Positions 1 through 6,662 of a stretch of DNA of 16,881 bases are shown one piece after another (the first letter of the stretch is position 1; the number at the start of each line of letters is the position of its first letter). The translations under genes were made by a program, and so were the position numbers. Source of the DNA: JBAXEO01 sp964541375 (lineage in GTDB: Bacteria > Actinomycetota > Coriobacteriia > Anaerosomatales > JAAXUF01); assembly GCA_964541375.1 (NCBI GenBank), contig CAZIPT010000050.1, positions 1 through 16,881 on the forward strand, written 5' to 3'. The notes under the pieces are model-generated. The model saw only the letters and a program-made list of their open reading frames with translations. It was not told the DNA's origin and did not search any database.

Positions 1-1
1 T

Positions 2-169
2 GCGCTCGCGATCAACAGCGGCCTCAACCCGGTGCTCTCGCTCTCGCAGGCGCGTGGCCGGCTCGCCGGGGACGTCGACGCACAGGATCGCTGGCGTGCC
101 GAGTCGTGCTCGAGCTGCGTGTGGGAGTCGGCGTGCTCGGCAGGCTGGGATGCCCTCCGGGCCGAGTAG
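2..169 (+). CDS. C-terminal fragment of a probable radical SAM/SPASM-type protein (5' end outside window)
   Basis: An open frame enters from the left edge and ends at TAG 167-169, giving the last 55 residues of a protein. The visible part carries a compact cysteine cluster near the C-terminus: C36-x2-C39-x5-C45, within CSSCVWESACSAGW. This spacing resembles the C-terminal auxiliary iron-sulfur cluster region (SPASM/twitch) of radical SAM maturases and related enzymes. The radical SAM core with its CxxxCxxC motif would lie outside the window, so the family call is an inference from the tail alone. It is convergent with the cobalamin transporter operon and separated from it by a 39-bp gap containing an inverted repeat. 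Another zinc- or cluster-binding tail is possible. Confidence 0.5.
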   Translation, partial: ALAINSGLNPVLSLSQARGRLAGDVDAQDRWRAESCSSCVWESACSAGWDALRAE

Positions 170-177
170 CCCTCACT

Positions 178-208
178 CGGTCGGCGTCGAGTCTTGAGGC
201 TCCGACCG
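178..208. terminator. Possible bidirectional terminator hairpin between convergent genes
   Basis: CGGTCGG at 178-184 and CCGACCG at 202-208 form a perfect 7-bp inverted repeat. The loop between them can pair further (AGTCT with AGGCT). It sits exactly in the short gap between the + strand gene ending at 169 and the - strand btuD stop at 209-211. There is no clear T-tract on either strand, so the termination role is inferred from position and symmetry. Confidence 0.4.
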
Positions 209-1579
209 CTACTCGCGATTCGGTCCCGGAAGCACCCGTGCGAGCGCTCTGTCCACGCTGTCGGAGTCGTCGACCTGCTCGGCGCCGCCCGCGCGGGCCT
301 CGGCCCAGTAGCTTGCCGCCGCACCACCCGCGAAGTCTCGGCCAGCGATGTCGCCCACCAGGACAAGCGGCTTGCCGGCCCGTACGGCGACGAGCAGGTT
401 GTCGACGTTTCCTCGGCCGAACGGCACCTCACACACCACGATCGCATCGGCGTTTTCGGCCAGCTTGGCGGCGGTGATCGCGGACTCTGAGTCCATGGGG
501 GCAAACGGCGGAATCTCGGCATACTCGATGCGTAGAGCTTCGGCCATGACCTGGTCGGCGTCCCCCACGTTCAGGGCTCCCGAACTCACGCACCAGCCCT
601 GCAGCGTGAGGCGGCGCATCAGCGGCGCGGCGACTCCGGAGCCACCGATCACCATCACGCGCCCGCGCCACTCGCCAACGACCGCTTCCTCGCGCAGCAC
701 CGGCGTCACGCTGACCGAGCCGGTGACCGGATCGGTGCCGACAACCGCGCGCACGCCGAACACCTCACGCAGGGCGTCCGCGGTGATCACGCGTTCGGGT
801 GAGTCTGCGGCGCACATGCGGCCTTCAGCCACGATCGCGACGCGGTCGGAGTAGCGGGCCGCCAGGTCGAGGTCGTGGAAGACGGCGAGCACAGCCATCC
901 CGTCGTTGGCGAGCGAGCGCGCGAGATCGAGCACTTGCATCCTGTGGTTGAGGTCGAGGTGGCTGGTCGGCTCGTCGAGCAGCAGCACGCGCGGCTCCTG
1001 CGCGAGCGCCTGTGCGAGCGCCAGTCGCTGAAGGTCGCCGCCGGAGAGCTGGTCGGCCGGCTTGTCGGCGAGGCGCAGGGTGTCGGTGAGCTGCATGGCG
1101 CGCTCGACAACCTCGCGGTCGCGTTCGCTGGGCGCCGAGAAGCGCGCGATGTGGGGGTGGCGTCCCATCTCGACGAAGTCGCGAGCAGAGACAGAGAACG
1201 CAGCGCTCACCTGCTGCGTCAGCACCGCAACCACGCGCGCGCGATCCAGTGGCGGCATGGCCCGAGCATCGCGACCCGCCAGAGTGATCGTCCCGCCCAG
1301 CAGCTCGGCGTCCCCCGTCACCGCCCGCAACAGCGTCGACTTCCCCGCCCCATTTGGCCCGACCAGCCCCACCACTTCACCCGGGTGAACACTCAGCTCC
1401 GCACCGCGCACGACAAGGGAGCCCGAATAGCCCACATCGGCCCCCGCGTACACGAGGAGCGTCTCGCGCGGCGCAGAGGATGCGGCCCGTAGCGAAGACT
1501 CCGCAGCCGCGGCGTTCTCCCGCGGCGAGGACCCTGAGCGAAGGGCCGCATCCTCTGTGCCGTCTCGGAAGGCACTCAT
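209..1579 (-). CDS. btuD: Cobalamin ABC transporter ATP-binding protein with an extra C-terminal domain
   Basis: A cytoplasmic ATPase that would power corrinoid import through the adjacent BtuC permease. With the start at 1579 (456 residues), the ABC domain spans about residues 39-290. It has Walker A GPNGAGKST (74-82), a Q-loop glutamine near 122, signature LSGGD (178-182), Walker B VLLLDEP (198-204) and the switch histidine in VFHD (about 235). A further domain of roughly 150 residues (about 306-456) contains VMVIGGSG, VGDADQ, PPFAPMD and a run ending ADAIVV; similar tails occur on some anaerobe and archaeal BtuD/FecE proteins, function unknown. The ATG at 1579 overlaps the btuC TGA as ATGA, which decides the start over an upstream in-frame ATG at 1609. 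Residues 6-37 are low-complexity and encoded by a large palindrome. The cobalamin call rests on the operon riboswitch. Confidence 0.88.
   Translation of the reverse strand: MSAFRDGTEDAALRSGSSPRENAAAAESSLRAASSAPRETLLVYAGADVGYSGSLVVRGAELSVHPGEVVGLVGPNGAGKSTLLRAVTGDAELLGGTITLAGRDARAMPPLDRARVVAVLTQQVSAAFSVSARDFVEMGRHPHIARFSAPSERDREVVERAMQLTDTLRLADKPADQLSGGDLQRLALAQALAQEPRVLLLDEPTSHLDLNHRMQVLDLARSLANDGMAVLAVFHDLDLAARYSDRVAIVAEGRMCAADSPERVITADALREVFGVRAVVGTDPVTGSVSVTPVLREEAVVGEWRGRVMVIGGSGVAAPLMRRLTLQGWCVSSGALNVGDADQVMAEALRIEYAEIPPFAPMDSESAITAAKLAENADAIVVCEVPFGRGNVDNLLVAVRAGKPLVLVGDIAGRDFAGGAAASYWAEARAGGAEQVDDSDSVDRALARVLPGPNRE
1469..1562. repeat. 94-bp palindromic (REP-like) element inside the 5' end of btuD
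   Basis: CAGAGGATGCGGCCC (1474-1488) is repeated inverted and perfect as GGGCCGCATCCTCTG (1543-1557). Pairing extends outward to 1469 and 1562 with one G-T pair, giving a stem of about 20 bp. Inside are a second inverted pair (CCGCGG at 1507-1512 and 1520-1525) and the small hairpin CCCTGAGCGAAGGG (1532-1545). The element encodes btuD residues 6-37, exactly the stretch preceding the conserved ABC domain. Confidence 0.8.
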
Positions 1580-2601
1580 CGTGACCCCTGCCCGTTGACG
1601 AGGAGCCATATGAAGAACGGTCCGCCGAGTACCGCCGTCACGATTCCCACAGGAATCTCGATCGGCGCGATGATCGTGCGTGCGATGAGGTCCGCGAGCA
1701 CCAGCACGATCGCGCCGGTCAGCAGCGACGCCGGCAGCAACCTACGGTGGTCCGGGCCAAGTACCAGTCGCACCATATGCGGAACCATGAGGCCAACAAA
1801 GCCGATCAGTCCGGCGACCGCCACCGCCGCTGCGGTCAGCAGCGATGCGGCTGCGAGCATCACCAGCTTGAAGCGCTCCACGGAGAGGCCCAAGTGTCCC
1901 GCGCGCTCATCGCCCAGCAGCATCAGGTCAAGCTCCCGCGTCGACAGCAGCGGCACCAGAACACCCAGCAGGAACATAGGCACGATCATCCAGACGTAGC
2001 CCCAGGTGGCCGCCGAGAAGCCGCCCATCATCCAGTAGACGATCGCGGCCATCTGCTCACGGGCAAGCACCATCACGAACGACGTCACAGCGGCAAGCGT
2101 GTAGGACAGCGCGACCCCGGCGAGCAGAAGCGAAGTCGGATCGAGCCGACCGCGAACGTTGGCGAGCCTCACCACCAGCAGCATGGTGAGCATCGCTCCG
2201 GCGAAGGCGGCGACCGGCACCGCGCCGAAGCGGAGCGCGGTGGCCCCCGCTGTGAGCACCAGTGCGATCATCGCTCCAAGGCCGGCGCCGCTCGAGATTC
2301 CCAGTATGTAGGGGTCGGCAAGCGGGTTTCTGAAGAGCGCCTGATACAGCGTCCCCGCGCCCGCGAGCGAAGCGCCTACCAGTGCGGCGAGCACTACGCG
2401 CGGGAGGCGTATATCCAGGATGAGCGTACCGGCCAGGCCGGTGGGCATCCCGCGAACGGCCTTCCCGAGCGCCGCGATCACCTCCGAGGGCGCCACCGAC
2501 ACGGCGCCAAGAGCCGTCCCGGCCACGATCGAGAGCAGCAGCCCGGCCGATAGAAGCAGCATCACGACACCGGGGCGAATCTGTCGGCGGGCGGGGCTCA
2601 C
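1576..2601 (-). CDS. btuC: Cobalamin ABC transporter permease (FecCD/BtuC family)
   Basis: An integral membrane permease of the BtuC/FecCD family that would form a homodimeric channel for vitamin B12 or related corrinoids. The 341-residue product has the family's usual length and about ten hydrophobic segments. It carries the typical motif NPLADPYILGISSGAGLGA early in the protein, GLIGFVGLMVPHMVRLVLGPDHR in the ATPase-coupling loop region, and the family ending TAVLGGPFFIWLL. The start is GTG at 2601, 7 nt after the btuF stop, with no strong ribosome site, consistent with translational coupling; an ATG at residue 14 is a weaker alternative. The stop overlaps the btuD start. Substrate specificity cannot be read from the permease; it follows from the upstream riboswitch. 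Confidence 0.92.
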   Translation of the reverse strand: MSPARRQIRPGVVMLLLSAGLLLSIVAGTALGAVSVAPSEVIAALGKAVRGMPTGLAGTLILDIRLPRVVLAALVGASLAGAGTLYQALFRNPLADPYILGISSGAGLGAMIALVLTAGATALRFGAVPVAAFAGAMLTMLLVVRLANVRGRLDPTSLLLAGVALSYTLAAVTSFVMVLAREQMAAIVYWMMGGFSAATWGYVWMIVPMFLLGVLVPLLSTRELDLMLLGDERAGHLGLSVERFKLVMLAAASLLTAAAVAVAGLIGFVGLMVPHMVRLVLGPDHRRLLPASLLTGAIVLVLADLIARTIIAPIEIPVGIVTAVLGGPFFIWLLVNGQGSR

Positions 2602-2608
2602 GGGCGCG

Positions 2609-3598
2609 CTACTTGTTCGGGAACGCGTCGGGATGAAGGCCTACAGCGATCTGCTTGAGTCCCTCGACGAAACGGGGGCCAGGGCGTGAGACCAGGTTGT
2701 CATCGAGAATCACAATGCGGCCGTTCTTGACCGCCGCGAGCTTGTCGAAGCCGGCACGGCTGGTGATCGCACTCGGGTCGCTCGAAGAGCCCCTGGTCGC
2801 CAGGTAGACCTGCGGGTCCGATGCGACGAGCTGCTCTGCCGAGTAGCCCACGTAGCCGGGCTGGGTGACGACGTTCTTGCCGCCCGCGAGTGCCACCAGC
2901 TCGTCGATGAGGGTTCCGGTGCCCACCGTGTAAAGCGGGTTCTGGCCGATCTCGACAAACGCGGTCACGGGGGCGGCGCCGGCTACCGCCTTGGTGACCG
3001 CCTCGACGTCGGCCTTCATGGTCGTCGCGAGCTCGTCCGCCCTCGCCGAAGAGCCCGTGATCTTGCCGACCCGCTCGATGTCGGCGTAGACGCCTGCAAC
3101 GTTCTGCGGGTCGATGACGACGACCGTCGCTCCCAGGCCCTCAAGCTTGGTGACCATCTCGGCTTGCACGCCCGAGGTCGCGAGCACCAGGTCGGGCTTG
3201 GCGGCGGCGATGGCCTCGAGGTTGGGGCTCGCGAAGTCGCCGACTTTGGTGATGCTGGTGACCTCGGCGGGATAGTCGTCGTAGGTGGTCACGCCGACGA
3301 CCTTGCTGCCCAGACCCAAGGCGAAGGCGATCTCGGTGTCGGCCGGGGCGAGCGAAACGATGCGCTTGGGCTCGGTCTTGACGGTGACGGTACGGCTGGC
3401 GTCGTCGCTGATGGTGACCGGGAACGCCGCGGCGGTAGCGGGCTCGGAGCCGGAGGGCTTGTCGGCGTTCTTGGATCCGCAGCCGGTCAACGCCAGAGCG
3501 ATGAGCGCGGCGCCGAGCAGCAGCACGAGAGCGGCTGCGGCGCGTGGGGTGAAACCTACGTGCATCGTGCGAGCGTTACGAGCATACGTGCGGGTCAT
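2609..3598 (-). CDS. btuF: Cobalamin-binding lipoprotein (periplasmic-binding protein of the BtuFCD system)
   Basis: The extracytoplasmic substrate-binding component, delivering corrinoid to BtuC. The 329-residue product has a basic N-terminus, a hydrophobic helix (about 20-38) and a lipobox ending LTGC with Cys40 as the lipid-attachment site, followed by a polar linker. The rest is a typical class III binding protein: EPKRIVSLAPADTEI at the start of the N-lobe, LGSKVVGVTTYDDYP, and a C-lobe with PQVYLATRG and LAAVKNGRIVILDD. Start ATG 3598 is preceded by GAAGGAGG at good spacing; longer in-frame starts up to 3805 would run into the riboswitch leader and lose the signal peptide. First gene of the operon under the riboswitch. 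Iron-siderophore or heme binding is possible for the family, but the riboswitch makes cobalamin the best call. Confidence 0.9.
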   Translation of the reverse strand: MTRTYARNARTMHVGFTPRAAAALVLLLGAALIALALTGCGSKNADKPSGSEPATAAAFPVTISDDASRTVTVKTEPKRIVSLAPADTEIAFALGLGSKVVGVTTYDDYPAEVTSITKVGDFASPNLEAIAAAKPDLVLATSGVQAEMVTKLEGLGATVVVIDPQNVAGVYADIERVGKITGSSARADELATTMKADVEAVTKAVAGAAPVTAFVEIGQNPLYTVGTGTLIDELVALAGGKNVVTQPGYVGYSAEQLVASDPQVYLATRGSSSDPSAITSRAGFDKLAAVKNGRIVILDDNLVSRPGPRFVEGLKQIAVGLHPDAFPNK

Positions 3599-3641
3599 GC
3601 GTCCTCCTTCGGGTCGGTTGACGCCTCCCGTGCACGACAAA

Positions 3642-3677
3642 GCCCGCTGCCCCGAACGTTGCATTCGGTGAGCGGGC
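3642..3677 (-). terminator. Terminator-like hairpin, probable expression platform of the riboswitch
   Basis: Read on the - strand, GCCCGCT (3677-3671) pairs with AGCGGGC (3648-3642), and inside it CCGAA pairs with TTCGG. The 3' arm is followed by CTTTGTCGT, a weak T-run. It lies between the riboswitch aptamer and the btuF start (43 nt away), where a ligand-controlled terminator or sequestering hairpin would be expected. Confidence 0.6.
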
Positions 3678-3775
3678 CTCTGAAGTGAAGCGGAGCGGTT
3701 CGGGGAGTCGACCCTGGTGTGAGAGCGGCCGAATCCGCGAGCCGGCCTCTGTCCTCGAAGGCCGCGTCGCGCATC

Positions 3776-3900
3776 ACTCGGCAGGTCTCCTGACTTCGCG
3801 GCCAACGTGCGGCTCGCTTCACAGTGGCGGGCACCGTCCCGGATTCACACCGGATTCCCTATTCTCCCGCGCCTTGGCAGCGCGGGCACCGAATGACGCC
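3776..3900 (-). promoter_or_regulatory. Cobalamin (B12) riboswitch
   Basis: On the - strand the sequence shows the conserved blocks of the cobalamin aptamer in order. These are CGGTGCCC near the 5' end, GGGAATCCGGTGTGAATCC followed by GGGACGGTGCCC, the B12 box GCCACTGTG (3828-3820), and GTCAGGAGACCTGCC (3794-3780) at the 3' end. High cobalamin should shut off the downstream btuFCD operon. Exact ends are approximate. Upstream, TACACT at 3922-3927 (-) is a possible -10 box, but no good -35 is visible. Confidence 0.95.
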
Positions 3901-3993
3901 TATTCGATTGTCAGTCGCCCGAGTGTATCGAAGCCCGGACGCCTCCGCCACCCACGACCGCCCACAGGCGGCGCCGGATGCGCCGGCGGCCGC

Positions 3994-4530
3994 TCAGGCG
4001 CCGTAGTCGGCCAGGAAGTCGTCGGCGCTGAGGTAGATCGCGGGCTCCATCGGCCAGCCGAGAAGCTCCAGCGCCTCGAGGACGGCGTCAAGCAGGATGC
4101 TGTTCTCCACGAAGATCGCCACCATGTGCGAATCGAACTCCCCCGATTCGACCCTCAGCGAGCGGCGCGCCTCCGGTGTGTGCACCGCGATATCGACGCA
4201 CTCGTGCCCGCGCCCCACGAACTCCACCCCAAAGACGCTTGCCGACGTCTCGAAGAGCCGCCGATACGACCGGCCGGTATCCTCGTACCGTCCAGCCCGC
4301 GAAAGCATTTCCAGCGGCTCGCCGGAGCGGAAAGGGGTCGGAGGAAGCTCGGCGAGCACCGCCCGCAGATTGGCGAGCATCATCAGGTCGGCGTCGTCGA
4401 CGACGCCGGTCAGCAGCGTGAAAGCGATACTCGCCTCGGCCCCGGAGTCGGAGGTGAGAAGCTGGCGCGCCAGATCCGCGTCGGCGCCAGAATCCTCGAG
4501 CAGGTGCATCGCCCGCCTGGTGTCTGCCAT
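3994..4530 (-). CDS. Uncharacterised 178-residue soluble protein coupled to a CcmC-like membrane protein
   Basis: I do not recognise this family. The product is 178 residues with no signal peptide or membrane segment, rich in Leu, Ala and Glu, and probably mostly alpha-helical. Notable segments are TLLTGVVDDADLMMLANLRAVL near the N-terminus, a Tyr/Arg-rich stretch GRYEDTGRSYRRLF in the middle, HECVDIAVHTPEARRSLRVE, and an acidic aromatic end AIYLSADDFLADYGA. Its ATG (4530) overlaps the stop of the upstream membrane-protein gene as TGATG, so the two are almost certainly co-translated. That suggests a cytoplasmic partner, chaperone or assembly factor for the membrane protein. A loose likeness to TorD/NarJ-type helical chaperones is not enough to assign it. 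Confidence 0.8.
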   Translation of the reverse strand: MADTRRAMHLLEDSGADADLARQLLTSDSGAEASIAFTLLTGVVDDADLMMLANLRAVLAELPPTPFRSGEPLEMLSRAGRYEDTGRSYRRLFETSASVFGVEFVGRGHECVDIAVHTPEARRSLRVESGEFDSHMVAIFVENSILLDAVLEALELLGWPMEPAIYLSADDFLADYGA

Positions 4531-5213
4531 CAGCTCTCGTTCGCGCCTTTGTCGGGACCCACGTACCGGCTGACCAGCCAAGACAGCAGCAGCGTGATTC
4601 CAAGGATCGAAAGCACGATGCCAAAGAAGGGGCCCTTGATCTCGAAGCCCGAGTTGAGAACAGGGCTGTCGGGATGCAGCGCACGCTTGGCGGGATCCAG
4701 GAAGATGTTGCTCAGCAGCGCGACGCCGATCGCCACGAACACGATATCCGCGATCGCCTTGTGAGAGCGCTTCTCCAAGACCAGCCACACGAGCAGGAGC
4801 AGTATCGCGACGCACAGAAGGATGATCATCTGCGCGACCAGCCGCGGATCTTGCATGACCGCCGAGAGCGGCGACTCCTTTGAGCCGGTGAAGTCCCAGG
4901 TATTGAGCGCTGCGATGAGCCCCAGCACGCTGTTCACGAGCCACAGCGGTGCGGCGATGGACCTCAAGCCGACCTCCCACGCGTAGACCGAGTCGCGCCG
5001 CGTCACCAGATAGGTGACGGCGGCAATCCCCATGAACACGAACAACATGAGGTCGACCCAGGTCGAGGCGCCGTGAAACAGGGGCAGTTTGACCTTGTCG
5101 CCCAGCCCCTTGACCGCAGGAATCGTGTAGAGAAAGTAGGCCACCAGTGCCGAGAGGGCCACGACACCCGCGGCGACGATTCCGATGGTGGCCGAGGACG
5201 GCTTTGTCTTCAT
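4530..5213 (-). CDS. Polytopic membrane protein, possibly a divergent CcmC/CcsA-like heme-handling protein
   Basis: A 227-residue membrane protein with about six hydrophobic segments. Start ATG 5213 has a GGAG ribosome site 8 nt upstream. Several points recall the CcmC/CcsA heme-export family: a His at the start of the second helix (LPLFHGASTWVDLMLFVF), a following YLVTRRDSVYAWEVGLRSIAAPL segment, a WD in the loop NTWDF, a helix opening with DPRLVAQMIILL, and a late conserved-looking LHPDSPVL. The classical Trp-rich WWxWD motif is absent, with only NTWDF at that point, so heme binding is unproven. It is the first gene of a two-gene unit, translationally coupled to the 178-residue gene, and is divergent from an Lrp-type regulator. 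A generic cytochrome-b-like or unrelated membrane protein remains possible. Confidence 0.5.
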   Translation of the reverse strand: MKTKPSSATIGIVAAGVVALSALVAYFLYTIPAVKGLGDKVKLPLFHGASTWVDLMLFVFMGIAAVTYLVTRRDSVYAWEVGLRSIAAPLWLVNSVLGLIAALNTWDFTGSKESPLSAVMQDPRLVAQMIILLCVAILLLLVWLVLEKRSHKAIADIVFVAIGVALLSNIFLDPAKRALHPDSPVLNSGFEIKGPFFGIVLSILGITLLLSWLVSRYVGPDKGANES

Positions 5214-5324
5214 GTACGAATCTCCAGGTGCTCGGCTTTGCGGCGCGGACTCGCGCTAGTCTACCAGTCTGCCCACCGACTCGGCGCTCATCGAGGCCGC
5301 CCTGCTACGATGACGGTCGATTCG

Positions 5325-5338
5325 CATGCTCTGGCATG
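5325..5338. promoter_or_regulatory. Short palindrome in the Lrp-family gene leader, possible operator
   Basis: CATGC at 5325-5329 and GCATG at 5334-5338 form a 5-bp inverted repeat with a 4-nt spacer, 24 nt upstream of the chosen start. TACGAT at 5306-5311 is a possible -10 box just upstream, without a recognisable -35. Lrp-family genes are often autoregulated, so this is a candidate operator, but the site is short. Confidence 0.25.
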
Positions 5339-5362
5339 ACCTCGCCTTCGAAAGGCATCCTC

Positions 5363-5800
5363 ATGGACGACATCGACCGCGCATTGCTCTCCGCCCTGCA
5401 GGATGACGCGCGGGCCTCGTACGCCGAGCTCGGTCGCCGAGTAGGACTCTCCGCCCCCGCCGTCGCCGAGAGGGTCCGGCGCCTCGAGACCAGCGGCATC
5501 GTCACCGGCTATCACGCTTCCATCGACCTGAAGAAGGCGGGCTACGGAATCGTGGGGTTCGTGCGACTGTCGTCCCCGCTCGAACTCGCGCACCAGCTCG
5601 CTCAACTCGCTGTCGAAACTCCCGAGGTGCTCGAATTCCACCGCGTGACCGGCACCGAGGGCTTCGTGATGAAGGTGGGGGTCACCTCGATCGAACACCT
5701 CGAACGCATCGTGGTGAAGTTCCTCCCCTACGGGCAAACGACGACTTCGATCGTGCTCTCCTCGCCGGTGACCTGGCGCAAGGTCGAGTTCGACGGGTAG
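5363..5800 (+). CDS. Lrp/AsnC family transcriptional regulator
   Basis: A 145-residue DNA-binding regulator with the usual Lrp/AsnC layout. An N-terminal helix-turn-helix (about residues 2-50) begins MDDIDRALLSALQDDAR and continues ASYAELGRRVGLSAPAVAERVRRLE, GIVTGYHASID. The RAM ligand-binding/oligomerisation domain (about 60-140) contains GFVRLS, VLEFHRVTGTEGFVMKV and IEHLERIVVKFLPYGQTTTSIVLS. GTEGF fits the glycine-rich ligand loop of the family. ATG 5363 is chosen because AAAGG lies 8 nt upstream; the in-frame ATG at 5336 lacks a ribosome site. Its regulon is unknown; it may control itself or the divergent membrane-protein pair starting at 5213. The HTH is canonical, so this is a true regulator rather than an AhbA/AhbB siroheme decarboxylase. 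Confidence 0.92.
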   Translation: MDDIDRALLSALQDDARASYAELGRRVGLSAPAVAERVRRLETSGIVTGYHASIDLKKAGYGIVGFVRLSSPLELAHQLAQLAVETPEVLEFHRVTGTEGFVMKVGVTSIEHLERIVVKFLPYGQTTTSIVLSSPVTWRKVEFDG

Positions 5801-6209
5801 CCTTCCGCACGCGAGCCGCGCTGCACGGTAGTCGCCCGGGCAACAAGCAGCGGCGCGAGCTTGGTACCCTCGCGCCGCCATGTTCTGCCGCCTTCTGGGG
5901 AGGGGGCGACAGCCGGGAGTCTCGGACGGGCCATCCGATCCTCCGAGTGCCTCCGGCGGTTGGGGGGGACCAACGTCGTCGTGCCGGAGGCGCAATCCGA
6001 AACGCTCGCGGCGGTCTTCTCCGCCGCATCCATGTCTTCGGCACGCCGGTGTCGGCGGTAGACACACCGGCCACAAACGCCTGTGACCCGCATCACCACT
6101 CCGGGCGTGCACCGCCCTGTCGGTCTCGTGGATTCGCCGCGGCTCAGGCCGAACAGTCGGCACGCAAGCCGCTAGACTCGTGAAGGAGAACGATCGCCGA
6201 GGAGTACCG
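5801..6209. other. 409-bp non-coding gap with several strong hairpins
   Basis: No convincing coding frame is seen on either strand. Two clear inverted repeats lie in it. GCGGCGCGAG/CTCGCGCCGC (5850-5859 and 5869-5878) has a 9-nt loop and is 50 nt past the Lrp-family stop, so it may terminate that gene. GCCTCCGGC/GCCGGAGGC (5949-5957 and 5983-5991) has an inner GTTGG/CCAAC stem and a run of seven G. I see no match to tmRNA, RNase P, SRP RNA or a known riboswitch. It also contains the upstream region of the gene at 6210. Confidence 0.55.
5850..5878. terminator. Strong GC hairpin downstream of the Lrp-family gene
   Basis: A perfect 10-bp inverted repeat (GCGGCGCGAG and CTCGCGCCGC) around a 9-nt loop. 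It lies 50 nt after the 5800 stop. There is no T-tract on the + strand, so termination would be Rho-assisted or non-canonical, if it occurs at all. Confidence 0.4.
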
Positions 6210-6662
6210 ATGACGCAGAACCCGCTTCCTTCTGGGCGGCAGCGGCGCCTCAGAATGGTAGCCGCCGTGCTCGTGGGCGCGGTCATTCTGACGACGACTG
6301 CGCTGCATCTGAGCGCCACCGCCGCTGACCGACGTAGCCGACAGCCTCTCGGCATCGCCGAGAGGACCTCCTCGGCTGTGCTCGCCGCCAGACTCGAGCC
6401 CTGGAACCCCACGTTCGCACGGCGCGCGAAGACCATGCTGCTGTGGCAGCGCGGTCAGCAACTCCTCGCCAGCGGCGACTACAACGCGGCGGTGGATGCA
6501 CTACGGGAGGCATACGTCTCAGATGTCGGCAACGCCGAGCTGCTCGAGCTCTTCAAGCGCGCACAGGCGACACAGGCGCTCGAGACCAACCGCAAGGCGC
6601 ACCTGCAGCATGGACACGAGGGCCCCGGTGGCACGCTTCGACCGCAGGATATCGAGCGCTAG
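6210..6662 (+). CDS. Small membrane-anchored protein with a TPR-like helical repeat
   Basis: A 150-residue protein of unrecognised family. A basic N-terminus (GRQRRLRM) precedes one membrane segment at about residues 16-36, so the bulk is probably extracytoplasmic. Residues about 73-125 look like a tetratricopeptide-type helical hairpin: AKTMLLWQRGQQLLASGDYNAAVDALREAYVSD, in which A..L...GDY..A...L..A follows the TPR spacing. The tail is short, polar and His-containing. ATG 6210 is chosen for the GAGGAG ribosome site just upstream; the in-frame GTG at 6180 has none. Its stop TAG shares CTAG with the stop of the convergent DUF4126 gene. A role as a protein-protein scaffold is inferred only from the fold. 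Confidence 0.75.
   Translation: MTQNPLPSGRQRRLRMVAAVLVGAVILTTTALHLSATAADRRSRQPLGIAERTSSAVLAARLEPWNPTFARRAKTMLLWQRGQQLLASGDYNAAVDALREAYVSDVGNAELLELFKRAQATQALETNRKAHLQHGHEGPGGTLRPQDIER

Noticed and set aside
3685..4764. 359-residue open frame on the + strand across the riboswitch and the 178-residue gene
   Set aside because: It would run antisense through the cobalamin riboswitch and two coupled genes; no ribosome site or domain supports it.
5363..5800. Lrp-like gene as an AhbA/AhbB siroheme decarboxylase
   Set aside because: The winged-helix and RAM motifs are those of true Lrp/AsnC regulators, and no partner gene or heme-pathway gene is adjacent.
5288..6436. 382-residue open frame on the - strand covering the Lrp-family gene and the gap
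   Set aside because: Antisense to a convincing regulator, with no recognisable domain and arginine-rich, low-complexity translation.
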